Shown here: one piece after another, positions 24,824-34,600 of the stretch | Position numbering within the stretch: the first letter of the stretch is position 1 | Layout: each line of letters begins with the position of its first letter | From: Lingula anatina | Lineage: Eukaryota > Brachiopoda > Lingulata > Lingulida > Lingulidae | Assembly: GCF_001039355.2 (NCBI RefSeq) | Contig: NW_019775672.1 | Location: forward strand, 65,563-129,562 | Direction: 5' to 3' | DNA: 64,000 bases | Notes under the pieces: generated by a model | Told to the model about the DNA's origin: nothing | The model's database searches: none | Seen by the model: only the letters and a program-made list of their open reading frames with translations | Translations under genes and position numbers: made by a program

Positions 24824-27800
24824 AGCCAAGTACAATTAAAAATGGATTCAGACAACAATTAGTAAACCAATCTTATGCAAGCAAACAACATGCTTCCTAC
24901 CTGTCCCTTCTGTCGTTTTTTTGGATCAATCTTGCTATGAGGCACCCATCCTCTATTTATTAAAATTGTAGTACTGAAATACAAGAGGACAGCAGTTATA
25001 TGTTGTAAGGTATAGCTTTGTAAGGTATAGCTTTAATTTAATGTAAAAGGTAAAAACTTAATGCTTAGAACACTATATGGTTCTTGGTATGTATTGCCTA
25101 AACAGAAATGAGCCTAGGTTTCAAAAAAATAACCTCTGAACATTTATCATGGGACCCAACACCTAATCGGCCAGGAGTCCAGGGCCGCCTCAGAATTGAA
25201 TTTAAAAAAGTGGAATTCCACGTTTCTGTAGAAGCTCATGTCTGCTAAACACTGTGATCTTGACATACTCATGAAATATGAAAGTTTGCGGCTTATGTAA
25301 ACAAATGGTAATTCTCTTACCAAATTGCAGAAAGAACAGAAAAAATTATCTTAAGCTACAAATTTCGATTTGGTTTAAAAAATGTACCCACTTGGCTATA
25401 ACACAAAACATGTTAATGTTAGTTCAGAGAGCAAAATGTTACCACCACCCACTTCCTGTCCGACAGTTTAAATGGCGTCACCACCCAGCCTCCGTAATGG
25501 GTCATTTCATTTTTTTCAGTGTTTGGCTGCAGTCCTCTCATCACAGCCTGGTTTTTACTCTCCACCCTGGAAATGCAGAGACAAAGCCATACTTGACATA
25601 ACAAGGGATGATAAATACATGTGAAAAACATTTTGCAACAGATATAGGTGCAAACTTGAGATCAATTTACATGGGATGACACCTTTTGAAAGGTATATCA
25701 CAGATCAATAAAATTAACACCAATGGCATAGATTGAAGTCATTTCTATATTTCTATATTTCATTTGCATATCTTCATGTATAATTTTTAAAATGACGGGA
25801 AGTATAATTCACTATCATATTAAATAATTTACCAATGAAAATTATATCAACATATAGCCTAAATACTTGATACACTGAGTCTTGTAGAAATTGTATCAAA
25901 TATTTAGAACATTGCTCTCCTACCTTCCTTTAGGTGAAACAACAACTTCCCTGGAGTGGTCAAAGGTCCCTCGCACACGGATAGGGTGATACTCAAGGTC
26001 CTGTATTTCTCTTAAGCTAAAATTCACAATTGAAATGATTTTTTGTATATTTTATATTTGTAATTTAAGACTACAGTTGCCTTTTAGTCAAGCAATATGA
26101 CTGACATAATAAAATGTCCTGTGAAGTGGGGTAATTATAAAAATAAGTTAAGACTTTTTTTGTCATTTGAACCCATTAAAATTTTTGTTTATAGCCATAT
26201 TTTTAGCAACCAAATGAATGAACACATTTCTATGATCTATGATTGAAACAGACATTAAGCATAAACAAACATTACCTTGGCAAAATTAAAATTAATTAAC
26301 CAAGATCCAATTTTGTGGTATCCTATACAAATATTTTTCCAAACCTAATATTCCTCAAAAAAGGGGCTACTTTCTCCCACTCACGAATCATTGCTTGACC
26401 TGTCCATGCACATAGAGTCGATGTCTTGGTTTTGTACTTTTTTTAACTAAATAACTTAGATCCGAATGGATCATGATCCATTTAGATTGCAGTCTTTTTT
26501 TTTTTTTGACATTTCATAGGATTTTTTCCACTTTACAACAAGAAATTAGCAACAGAGTTGCAGTTTGTTTATCTGTATCATATCCACAAATTTATTTTTC
26601 ACCAGAAATCAAGAAATATTAAAGCTTTGAGGTCTAGAACTGGGAAAGAAAAATCAATATCACATATTCTTCAGATAAATAAGGATTCATCCCTTTTGAG
26701 GTTTGAATTGGGGAAATATATTCAGAAGCTTTTTCAGTAACTTAGACATGAAAACATGACTTTGGGACATTTTCAAGTGTGTATAAAATGCTTTTTAGGT
26801 TTACTGTTATCACTTACTCCTCTGGCAGAGGTATTGGATCTGAATTGGTCCTTTCATTAAGCATATCTATTATCCCCATCTTCCACTTGAGTCTCTGTAT
26901 CTGCCAAAAACCAAGGTATGTGAATATTGCTGGCGCCAACTGGAAAACAATGACAATGACATTAATTTATTCTAGTAAACTGGTAACGGTGTAGAGAGGT
27001 GTCACAAGTTTAACCTGGACAGGAGCCTCTCCATGATAATTTTGATAAATTTTGCAATTTATAAAAGTTGTTGGGGTTTCGCATTAAATAAATGATCAAA
27101 TTTTATAACATTAGTATGATGACAATAATATGAAGCTTAATACATGTTTCTTTAACAAAGAGGACATTATTATGAAATGTTTTGTCTTAAGATAAGTAAC
27201 TGTTATTCTTCACATTTAGAGTAAGGTATCATATTTAGCCTCAGAGTTGGTTAATTGGTGCTTTCAGAACAGATTATCTGCAGATCAACTAATCCACGGA
27301 TTTAATATTGCCGTCCATACTTAAAAGCAAGCTGCCTAATCCTATGATGGTCTCCTCGACCTCCACACGTTCCATTAAACAGACTAAATCTCTACTCCAA
27401 GGTTTAATTGCTAGATCACTTCATGGATGGCGCATGTGGAGGCAGGGTGACCATTAGGAAATTAGGTGGCTTCATTTTAGTGAGGACAGCCATATTTAGC
27501 CCCTGGATCAGTTAGTCCAGGGATCATCTATTATGTAAGTGCCCAATGTTATAGTGAAAACCAATTAAAAAGAAAAAGTTATTCAAACAATGATAAAGTG
27601 AGAAAATAATAATTATCAGGTTTTACTATAATTTTCAATCCATCCCCCTAAAAAACAATGATACAAAAGAAAACTTACTAAGGAACCCTTTACACAAGAA
27701 CTTTACTGGTGAGTATCAGGGGTGTTTCCACTAATGTACATATTAACCAGTCAACATACATTATATCATATATCTCATCTCTCTCTCTTAGCATACCAGT

Positions 27801-28714
27801 AATGGGTAGCCACCCTTTAAAAATCTTTTCCAGTAGGGCAACTCCTTGTCACGGACACCAATCCCTTTTGGTATGCTGGAGCGACGATTTCTCTTCACTG
27901 TTGTACTGAATCCACGCCTTCCAAAACATTGCAAAACAGCCACAAATGCATGCTGTAAAACAAAAGCTCTATATTATTATTATAAAACAAAAGTGCTCCA
28001 AATTGCAAATGTACAGAGAGTCATTTGTCTTATGTTTGAAGGGCTTTCAGCAGTTAAATACATATTGATAACATCATTCAGACCATCAGTGCCAAGGTAT
28101 GAATAATCTAAGATCTTTTAAAAAGCACATAAAATAGCTATCCAATTTGCTATCCAACTTATTGATACTTTTGCAGTACTCCCCTTCCCCACCCTGCAAC
28201 TGTTAATTTATGTGTTGGATTTTTCATCCATTCCCAGATGTCTTCTTTGGTACCATGTTTGCTCCAGTTTTCTTCCTGGTCTAGAATGGTGGAAATCCAA
28301 CAATGAACAAGAGAGGAGGCCTCAGGTTTAACCCTTCCACATATGGGTCAGGGCATATTCCAAGCCATACTGGGATGGCAATAGATCAGGTGACCAGTCC
28401 ACCCAGGTCACTTACCTAGTGAAAGGTCTCAGGTTGAGGCAACAACATTAGTCAATTCGCTAAATGTAAGTTCTAGTATCAGAGTTATTCACATTTATCA
28501 TCACAGAGTTATTACATGGTGGTGGTTGTGTGTGTGTGTGTGTGTGNACTGCACCCCAGTATTTGTAACAATATTATCATACCAATGCACCAACATGTTG
28601 TTATTATACCAGAGCACAACTAAGTTTTGTGACTTGAAAAACTACAGGTACCTGTCCTTTCTGCTCATTTAACGATGTGGTAAATCTCAAAAACTGCCGT
28701 CTGATTCCAATCAT
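630..28714 (-). CDS. SURF1: SURF1, cytochrome c oxidase assembly factor (3' end off the window)
   Basis: SURF1 is an inner mitochondrial membrane protein needed for early assembly of cytochrome c oxidase (complex IV). The exons, read on the minus strand, are 28652-28714 (exon 1), then exons 2-6 at 27797-27952, 26818-26939, 25924-26016, 25453-25566 and 24901-24973. A second copy of exons 2-6 lies at 23964-24119, 22973-23094, 22077-22169, 21614-21727 and 21076-21148, and exon 7 is at 630-677. One set of seven gives 223 codons in a single frame with canonical splice sites. Family landmarks are the first membrane segment ending FTYLGFWQIQRLKWK, then VRGTFDHSREV, GGWVVTPFKLSDR, INRGWVPHSK, RQKGQ and VEGEVELVGLVKHAEK. 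The N-terminus (MIGIRRQFLRFTTS, later GRRGFSTTVKR) is basic and hydroxylated, like a mitochondrial presequence. About 80 C-terminal residues, including the second membrane helix, are expected beyond the left edge. The start is the first ATG before this presequence. Confidence 0.93.
1646..1756 (+). other. Orphan terminal-exon-like segment
   Basis: After a good acceptor (TTTTCATTTTCAG, ending 1645) comes a 36-codon open segment, DVAKFQQVSQCSPTYL continuing to CNTRKA, then TAA. It is markedly GC-richer than its surroundings, and an AATAAA-like signal follows near 1853. It could be the last exon of a plus-strand gene whose other exons I cannot find, or an exapted fragment. I do not recognise the sequence. 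A weaker relative lies near 1042-1080 (DVAVFQEVSTYL in another ORF). Confidence 0.3.
1862..2345 (+). repeat. Diverged tandem duplication, about 250 bp, two copies
   Basis: Copies start at 1862 and 2115 with AATGCATTTCAAGCCCCAGA and stay alignable to about 2086 and 2345, with indels. Confidence 0.85.
6038..6099. repeat. Perfect 29-bp inverted repeat (hairpin) with 4-nt loop
   Basis: Left arm 6038-6066, loop AAAA 6067-6070, right arm 6071-6099. The arms contain ACAGAGGCAGCAATATAAAA and its exact complement. It could be a hairpin RNA precursor, a tiny foldback element or a replication slippage product. Confidence 0.9.
7634..7824. mobile_element. Long foldback element (about 190 bp)
   Basis: Outer arms are GATCGATCCATCTCCAAGGG and CCCCTTGGAGATAGATCGAT. 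Inner arms are CTTAGATGTCTGTCACGTGT and its near-complement around 7757-7772, centred on TAATTAATTA. It is a near-complete palindrome of MITE type without coding capacity. Confidence 0.75.
7997..8339. mobile_element. MITE with TTAA borders
   Basis: Perfect 20-bp terminal inverted repeats at 7996-8015 (CTTAAAGGGATAATAACTCT) and 8321-8340. Reading TTAA at 7997-8000 and 8336-8339 as the target duplication gives a 335-bp piggyBac-type non-autonomous element. The palindrome includes the TTAA, so the exact end is not certain. Confidence 0.65.
10054..13512 (+). repeat. Intronic tandem duplication, copy 1
   Basis: This 3.46-kb block is nearly identical to 13514-17043 and is joined to it by a single 'n' at 13513. 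It lies in SURF1 intron 6 and contains the minisatellite at 12192-12835. No coding exon is seen. It keeps about 130 bp near 11240-11390 that copy 2 lacks. Confidence 0.95.
12192..12835 (+). repeat. 62-bp minisatellite, copy 1 (about ten units)
   Basis: Units of about 62 bp carry ATGTCAACAGCTTGAGATAT and GGAGACAAGGCCTTGCAACA. Outer units are diverged. ORFs through it are artefacts of the repeat. Confidence 0.9.
13514..17043 (+). repeat. Intronic tandem duplication, copy 2
   Basis: The partner of 10054-13512. It differs by scattered substitutions, a longer minisatellite, the loss of about 130 bp near 14708, and a 31-bp insertion near 16364. These differences fit two alleles assembled in tandem, or a young segmental duplication. 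Confidence 0.95.
15522..16345 (+). repeat. 62-bp minisatellite, copy 2 (about thirteen units)
   Basis: The same unit as at 12192-12835, with about three more copies of the central, homogeneous units containing CAGCAGACTATACACATGTC. The copy-number difference between otherwise near-identical blocks shows it is a variable-number repeat. Confidence 0.9.
17173..17530 (+). other. Probable 5' leader of the secreted-peptide gene
   Basis: The stretch before the peptide start codon is clearly less AT-rich than its surroundings, especially 17290-17500, and has no other assigned role. It runs directly into ATG 17531. It contains a 121-codon ORF (17173-17538) and an overlapping 72-codon one, neither with a recognisable product. 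I take it as untranslated leader or promoter-proximal sequence. A splice-acceptor-like CTATCTCAG ends at about 17260, so the true leader may begin there after an upstream exon I cannot place. Confidence 0.35.
17531..18046 (+). CDS. Secreted cysteine-rich peptide precursor, orexin-like (CC-x4-C-x-C)
   Basis: This is a three-exon gene too small for simple ORF detection. Exons are 17531-17579, 17739-17789 and 17958-18046 (stop TGA 18044-18046), giving 62 residues. Exon 1 encodes a classic signal peptide (MHKIVIALITGLVLLQ, continuing VIACLEA). The predicted mature part begins near APTTNCCRDNNCLCQ and ends in RFRFSGR before the stop; Gly-Arg at the end is a usual carboxypeptidase/amidation signal. 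The CC-x4-C-x-C spacing, with Arg after the cysteine pair and the motif just behind the signal peptide, matches vertebrate orexin-A (CCRQKTCSC). The rest of the peptide does not carry the orexin GILTL ending, so orthology is unproven. An alternative donor at 17805 adds SKKIK. A polyadenylation signal AATAAA lies at 18199-18204. The gene sits inside SURF1 intron 6 on the opposite strand. It could instead be another four-cysteine neuropeptide or secreted peptide. Confidence 0.65.
18047..20998. other. Downstream of the peptide gene, within SURF1 intron 6
   Basis: The first part is the probable 3' untranslated region of the secreted-peptide gene (AATAAA at 18199, further AATAAA near 19600 and 19734). 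The rest is AT-rich with no exon I can support. A 166-codon minus-strand ORF at 20478-20978 looks like a chance ORF. Confidence 0.5.
20999..24660 (+). repeat. SURF1-containing tandem block, copy A
   Basis: A 3.66-kb block nearly identical to 24820-28491. It carries SURF1 exons 2-6 and their introns and ends exactly at the 'n' at 24661. Confidence 0.95.
21076..24119 (-). CDS. SURF1: SURF1 exons 2-6, copy A (duplicate or second haplotype)
   Basis: This is a second, nearly identical copy of SURF1 exons 2-6 at 23964-24119, 22973-23094, 22077-22169, 21614-21727 and 21076-21148, with the same splice sites and phases as copy B. All five reading frames are open, so it is not a decayed pseudogene. 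Exon 2 starts and exon 6 ends in phase 0, so a transcript with both sets would stay in frame but would encode a repeated SURF1 core, which no SURF1 family member is known to have. The seam at 24661-24819 (an 'n' plus homopolymer junk) favours assembly of two haplotypes in tandem. Confidence 0.85.
24661..24819. other. Low-quality seam: 'n' plus homopolymer-rich junk
   Basis: An 'n' followed by about 158 bp made almost only of A runs with short C, G and T runs. It resembles poor read ends rather than genomic sequence, and separates the two SURF1 blocks. Confidence 0.85.
24820..28491 (+). repeat. SURF1-containing tandem block, copy B
   Basis: The partner of 20999-24660. Differences are single substitutions and small indels, for example a unit of CTGGATCAGTTAGTC repeated fewer times than in copy A near 23650. 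It is contiguous with SURF1 exon 1 except for one 'n' at 28547. Confidence 0.95.
24901..27952 (-). CDS. SURF1: SURF1 exons 2-6, copy B (proximal to exon 1)
   Basis: This is the exon set nearest SURF1 exon 1. Exon 2 (27797-27952, 52 codons) carries the rest of the presequence and the lead-in to the first membrane helix. Exon 3 (26818-26939) starts LAPAIFTYLGFWQ. Exon 4 (25924-26016) carries VRGTFDHSREV. Exon 5 (25453-25566) ends in TPFKLSDR. Exon 6 (24901-24973) carries INRGWVPHSK and RQKGQ. The phases chain without error. Compared with copy A it differs by conservative changes in exon 3 (Ile for Val, Met for Thr in KWK-M/T-GII), which looks like allelic variation. Confidence 0.93.
28524..28547. 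repeat. (GT)n microsatellite ending in an 'n'
   Basis: A short GT run in SURF1 intron 1, broken by an undetermined base that marks another assembly join. Confidence 0.9.
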
Positions 28715-28923
28715 ATTTTTCACTTCACACAAGGTCACAGCATTTCCTTTTACTTATACAGCTACTGTATTAGCGTGCACACACAACATAGACGAAGAAA
28801 TACATTGCAAAATTCGCGAAATTGGGTCAAGTATACACAAATTACACAAGGCATTCGATTGGATCATCCATTTTGCAGCCAATCAACATCTCCAACACAT
28901 TTTATTTTTGGATTTATTTCAAT
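28715..28923. promoter_or_regulatory. Bidirectional SURF1/PFDN6 promoter
   Basis: Only 209 bp separate the SURF1 start codon (minus strand, 28714) from the PFDN6 start codon (28924). The interval has an inverted CCAAT box (CGATTGG, near 28856) and a direct one (GCCAATCA, 28878-28885). The PFDN6 start lies in AATATGGCGG, which fits the YY1 consensus often found at start codons of housekeeping genes. I see no TATA box at a useful distance. Shared control of the two housekeeping genes is inferred from this geometry. Confidence 0.6.
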
Positions 28924-30387
28924 ATGGCGGAAGGTCTACAGAAGCGGCTTCAAGGAGAGTTAGAAAAGTATCAGGCTGTGCAAAAAGGCAAGTAAATTTC
29001 AAATTTAGTGTCATGAATTTTGATAAAAAGTCTTGCACATTAAACGATTTTGACAAAACACTTTTTACTTTCAAAGCGATGCCTTGTTAATCACAGTGTT
29101 ACATGGCAACACTTCCCAAACAAGACACACCAGAGAAACGGCGTGCTTTTACTAATGACATTAACTTAATTTCTTTGTGCAGATTATGGCCATGACTCTG
29201 ATAATGATGATTGCACTAACTGTAGACAAAAAGCTTTTGATAGGTACCTAGATCAGATCATTTTACTATATTTTAATACTAGGACTCACTCGTTTAAAAT
29301 AGTTTTATCGGTGTAATGTTATTCTTGGAAGATCTAGTTAATATTTATTATTAATAATTTATATTTTTTCAGATTATCAGAAGTATGTGAGTGCCCGTCA
29401 GCAGCTGGATGCTCAGCTCAATGAAAATAGTCTTGTCAAAGAAGTAAGAAAAATACAACTTGATTCGATTAGTGGGAGGGATAATACTTAAAATGCATAT
29501 TGCTAAATGACAGTTTAGTCGCAAATAACTATGGAATAACCCATAAACATAACCTGTTCATCTTCAATCCAAAAACAAATTGAATTTTGTGACAAAACTG
29601 TTTTTTAGGGTTTATTGTTGAAACTGATGATTATCTGTGCGATGATTTGGAAATTACACATTTTTTTGAAAGAAATTATGTGAAGTCGAAAATTTTAGTT
29701 TGGCAATTAAGAGTTCAATAAGCATGTGAAAATAAAATTTTCTCCTGTCATTTGTACCATCATTTCTTTTCTACCCTAGGAATTGGACAGGTTGAGTGAT
29801 GGCTCTAATGTGTACAAAATGATAGGTCCAGTACTGGTGAAGCAGGACTTGGGGGAAGCCAAGCAGACAGTGCAGAAAAGGATAGACTATATCAGTGGTG
29901 AAATGTATGAGATGCTAATAATAAGAAATACTACATTTAAGAAAATCAGAGAAACACATGCAAGTCATGATAGCAGACTCTTTATGACTAGTTTTTATTC
30001 AGAAAAGAGACATTTTAGAGTACTTAATGGAAGAAATGCTCTCAAAACTATTTTCATTATGTTATAGAAAACCTCACTACCTTGTTTCTTTCTGATGTAT
30101 GGTTTTTTGGGATAGAAATTTTTACATAGTGTAAGGTTGTTGAAGTAATGCACTCTCAAAAAACTTTGCTTGAAAGAAGTGAAGTTTAGTTGCAAGGTCT
30201 ATTATTAAAGATTGCCCATCTCTTATATGAACACTCTTTTATGGTTTTGTGATTTTTGTTTTTCAGAAAAAGACATGAAAACACTATCAAGGATTTAGAG
30301 AAGAAGCAAGAGACTCATAGAGACAATTTAAATAAGATCCAACATCAGTTCCAGCAAGCACAAGTAAAGGCAGCAGCCAGGGCATAG
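28924..30387 (+). CDS. PFDN6: Prefoldin subunit 6
   Basis: PFDN6 is a beta-type subunit of the hexameric cytosolic prefoldin co-chaperone, which hands unfolded actin and tubulin to the CCT chaperonin. The exons are 28924-28987, 29373-29443, 29780-29904 and 30267-30387 (stop TAG), giving 126 residues against about 129 in human. The protein begins MAEGLQKRLQGELEKYQ, has the two-helix coiled coil with the beta-hairpin region DGSNVYKMIGPVLVKQDLGE between, and ends in a basic coiled coil (KRHENTIKDLEKK, then KAAARA). Intron 1 must use a GC donor (AAG|GCAAGT at 28988): the nearby GT donor would shift the frame. The start codon is the first ATG after the SURF1/PFDN6 promoter. A polyadenylation signal AATAAA is at 31040-31045. 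It is convergent with the SKI2 gene. Confidence 0.97.
29183..29243 (+). other. Cryptic or poison exon candidate in PFDN6 intron 1
   Basis: A 61-nt segment is bounded by a good acceptor (TTTCTTTGTGCAG) and a donor (ATAG|GTACCT). Its first bases (ATTATGG) resemble those of true exon 2 (ATTATCAG), and it enters in the correct phase. Because 61 is not a multiple of three, inclusion would throw exon 2 out of frame and truncate the protein. It is either a chance pseudo-exon or an unproductive alternative exon. Confidence 0.3.
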
Positions 30388-31620
30388 GGATCCTTAATAG
30401 TGACTAACATTTCTATTTTGCAGCCACTACTGTCTGTCTGGAAATTCTTGGGGAAGGAATTGCAGAATTGTTGTGCCGAGGCAGTTTAATATGTCCTATT
30501 GTCCATACAGTTTTGCAGCTGTGACATTGTTCATGGTGTCACTACTGACATCTGCAAAAGTAGTAGTCTAGGACTGAAACCCTGGTGTGTGATTGAAGCT
30601 GACACATAGTACTGAGAAGTGATTTTGCTATTTTGTTATTATGTGACTGCTCATTTAAGTTTGTATGAGGATGGTTTGTTGGTAGTACATGTTAAGTCAA
30701 AGTAAGTCTTGTAATTATGTGAACAGACACAGATATGCTAATTCAAAAATTTAATTTGAACCAACGTCATGAAAAGCGACCAAACTTTGGGTTTTGTTTG
30801 TCAGGTCTGAAAGAGGAATTGTTAGGCCTGTTGAACATAATTTTTACCTTCTACAGGAAAGTGTTTTTGTCTGATATTTGTGTTACGGTAGAAAGATCTT
30901 TGGATTTTTGTTCTTTTTTCTTGCACCATTTTTGAATGAAAAAGGACAACAAGGAAGCCTGTAATCATGTGTATAGCCTAGCATTTGTGTAAACTTGAAT
31001 ATGTTACAGTACTGTTGGACCACTTTGAAAGACAAATGTAATAAAACTCAAGAATGTTTCCATATATGACCTTACATTTATTCTTTTGAAGAATGTAAAA
31101 ATATGATACAGTGATAAAGAAATTATTGCAGATGTTAAACACCAACATTCTGATGTATATATTACAAAAATATTGAAAAAAAAAATCAGTAGTGTAGCAT
31201 CACACATGGACCATTTTCAAATCCAAACATTCTATCAAAATAAATTACTTTTATATTCAATTATGCCATTTTGATGGGCTGTATGAAATGCCATATTGGC
31301 ATCCAGTTTTGCAAGCAGGTCACCTATCACTGTAATTTTGACTATTTCCATCCCAACCAAAAATCTGATAATTCTAAAGCTTTCAAATTAAACTCGTTAT
31401 ATTCTAATCCCAAATATCTGACTGAAAGCTGTGCTTCCGGGAAGTGCAACATGCACGTGAACCAGACACTTGATGTGTCTTCTACCTGGAGTAAAAAACA
31501 GTTTATTTCACTCTTTCAAATCTCAGCAACATGACCTGAAGTTGACCACAATGTCATAGAATCTCCATGTATTTTATCTAAAAATATTTTCACATTCTAC
31601 ACAATATTTCATCCCAACAT
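30388..31620. other. Convergent 3' region between PFDN6 and SKI2
   Basis: This 1.2-kb interval separates two converging stop codons. The left half is the probable PFDN6 3' untranslated region, ending near AATAAA at 31040-31045. The right half is expected to hold the SKI2 3' untranslated region. I see no coding exon; short ORFs here lack family features. Confidence 0.6.
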
Positions 31621-34600
31621 TCACTGAATGTACAGGCTTGCAGCAAATACAATGTCTCTTTTAATTAGTTTGGAGGCCTCCTCCATCTTCCTATAAAGTA
31701 CAGGGTCACCAATAATCCTGGCTGCATTCCTGACATCCTTCAAGGTTTCGTCCAGTCTCTGAATACATCTCACTATGATGCCCTCCTGGACATCGGTCAG
31801 TCCTGTGATCTCTGAGAATGGCTGGAAGAAACAAATTTGGGTGAGCTTTGCCACCTTATACCAATTGCTCTCTATCTGGACAGTTTGTTACATAAAAGAT
31901 ATGACTTAATATTACAGCAACAAGTCGATTGGCTGAAAACCAAGATCATTGTAAACAACTAATGGATGAAATTGTACATTAATTTTTTCTTTGTAAATAT
32001 ATCAGAACCCGTGCTATGCCATCGCTATTGGTTTTAAGGCACTACATTAATCATTTGGGACAACACTGTATGAAATTTAATATTTTAATTTAAAAATCAA
32101 AGGCCCATTAAGAACACCATCTTACCATGCCTCGTGCCCATTCAAACACAACCTCTGTCAGTCCAAACTTGAGGCTTTCCACGATCTCGTCCACTGGGGT
32201 CAGTAACCCACAGGCTCTCTGAGTTTCACCAATACTAGTAGCTATTTTCAGAATCAAGTCTTTGCCCTGAAACAAAACAGTAGGTACAGCAATGAAGAAA
32301 ATTTTTCAAATAGGCAAAAGGAGAAAAGGGAAAAAAAGTTACCCCAGAAGTACTTACAGGTAGGTTTAAAAATATCTATAGAGAATTGTAACAGAGGTGA
32401 GAGCTGAATTACCATAACATTCATTTGCCTGTCATATAGCAATGCCCCCAAAGCCAGACCTGGATCCATCTAAATCTAAGTCTGAAAAGGCAAATTCTTA
32501 AGACTGGTACATAGAACTCAAGTGATGTATACCTTCTGTAAGTCTGGTGTAAGGCTAGGCTCACTGCACCTCTTCTGTTCAAACACAACACAGGACAACA
32601 AGGCGGCTATCTCGGTGGGATGGAGATCAGTCAGGATGTTCTCAAACACCAGTTCAGTGATAATGATCTCCTGATTGCCCAGTTCACAAGCCACTCTCCC
32701 TTTCAGTTGTACTGTATTTGTGTTGTCGATATACTTCAGTGCTCTCAGCACCTAGAAAACAAAACCAACATACAATTTAGATTATTTAGTTGTTTTTTTT
32801 TTAATCTCGAATCACAATTTAATTTATTAATCTGCTTTTCCTGCCAGTAATATGCCCACAAGAAGAATTATATATATATTATTATATCAACACAAGCCTT
32901 CTTCATTTTACAGTATCATAATCATTTTTTCTTTCACAAGCAGAGATAATTCAAGAAAGGCAGCCAGTTATCCCTGTGCCACTGATATTGTGGTCTAACA
33001 GGTGAAATTGTTTACTTTTGTCCTAAGGACTATAAAGTTTTTTTTTTAAATACCTGAACTCTCTGTTGATATTCTGGCAGCAGTGTTAGGCTTTCATCTG
33101 ACAGCAAAAACTGGAGGTGGGCATACTCTTCCTTCAATCTCATGTAATTATGTTTTTCTTCAAACTGAAATAGGATGCATACATGTAAGAAGTGGCATAA
33201 CATAGTGGTGTATTAAGTTTAAAAAAAATTATTTTACTTGAATACCTTGCTTCACAAAAACCTTAACTGAGCATGAGAAAAGTTTAAACATTTTCCAAAG
33301 TATATTTTAAAACATGAGTTTGGAAATTTAAGCTGTCTAAAACCAAGTCTTTGCATAAATAAAATAGCCATGCACTAACAGTTTTAAAAAATGACATATT
33401 CTTATTTGGGCAACTACTTCTTATGCAAAACCATTCTCTTACATGCTTTCTGAAATTGGAGCAAGTCACGCAGGCAAAATTTTTCAATTCTTCCTGAAGA
33501 AACTGTAGTCGCCTGAACTGCTCCACAAGGTCAATGTCACGGAGACCAAAGTCCTTGACTGGGTCCAAAGATGGCAGACCATGAGGATCAGACTCTGCCA
33601 GGCGTAGGAGTTCCTGAGTTGTGGTCACTACAGACTGGCCAGGTGGATCATTTCTGAAAAGTGAAAAAAAATTAAATTTCACACAGTTTTTTTTTCTATT
33701 TCTGGTGACTGAATCTTAGAGAACGAGTCATGTAAATTTCAGTCAAGGTAAGAAAGAAACCATTCATCTATTTTTAATTTATATGCGTTTGATAGTCGAA
33801 TACACTGTACAAGATATCTTAAGATGTGCCATAAACCTTATTAAAAAGTATAAGCATGCCATGTTGATTTTTCCTTTCCTAGGTTCATTCCATCCTGGAA
33901 TCCACCAAAAACTGGGTTCAAACAATTATATCAAAGGATTTAAGACAAAAAGAAATTAGAGGCAGCTGCACAAAAGTATCGTAATTGTTTCATTTAAGAG
34001 TATCATGACCATGTCTTCATCTGTAAATGTAAGATCATTGAACCAATGCAACAAAAAAAAACACCCTTACTTGAATCGAGCAATCTGTCTCTTTTTGAAG
34101 TCCTCAAGAATTCTGTCTGCATTAACCTTCAACGCTACATTGCTAATGGCACCAATGTGTTCAGCTGTTAAGTCTACTATCACGTGGCCGCTTGGTCCTT
34201 CAGGTTGAAACAAGACTTGATTGACTAAAACTGGTTTTATCAGTGGTCCCTCCACTGTTTTGGTTGCATTTGAGGCAGAGTCAGCACTGCTGGCATTTTT
34301 CTCGCAAATGACTAAACATGTGAACATCCTTTCATTGTTTTGGCCCAGTGTGCTTTTCAATACTGTTGCCAATGTATTTTGATAGAGTTCTGTGTCTACA
34401 ATAACCACTCTGCCTGGTGACAGTGCCTTGATGGCTGCTGGGTGAGTGAGAACTTTTTTCTACAAAATATTTAAAAAAAGATAACTTTATCACTAATAAG
34501 TACTGAAAATTAACATTCACTTGCATTTTGAAATATGATCTTAGCATAAATAAATTCATAATTCATGAATATCATTCAAACTTCAACTGAAAGAGATTAT

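Noticed and set aside
28677-29090. 137-codon plus-strand ORF across the SURF1/PFDN6 promoter
   Set aside because: It runs antisense to SURF1 exon 1 and out of frame through PFDN6 exon 1; the conserved PFDN6 and SURF1 frames explain the region.
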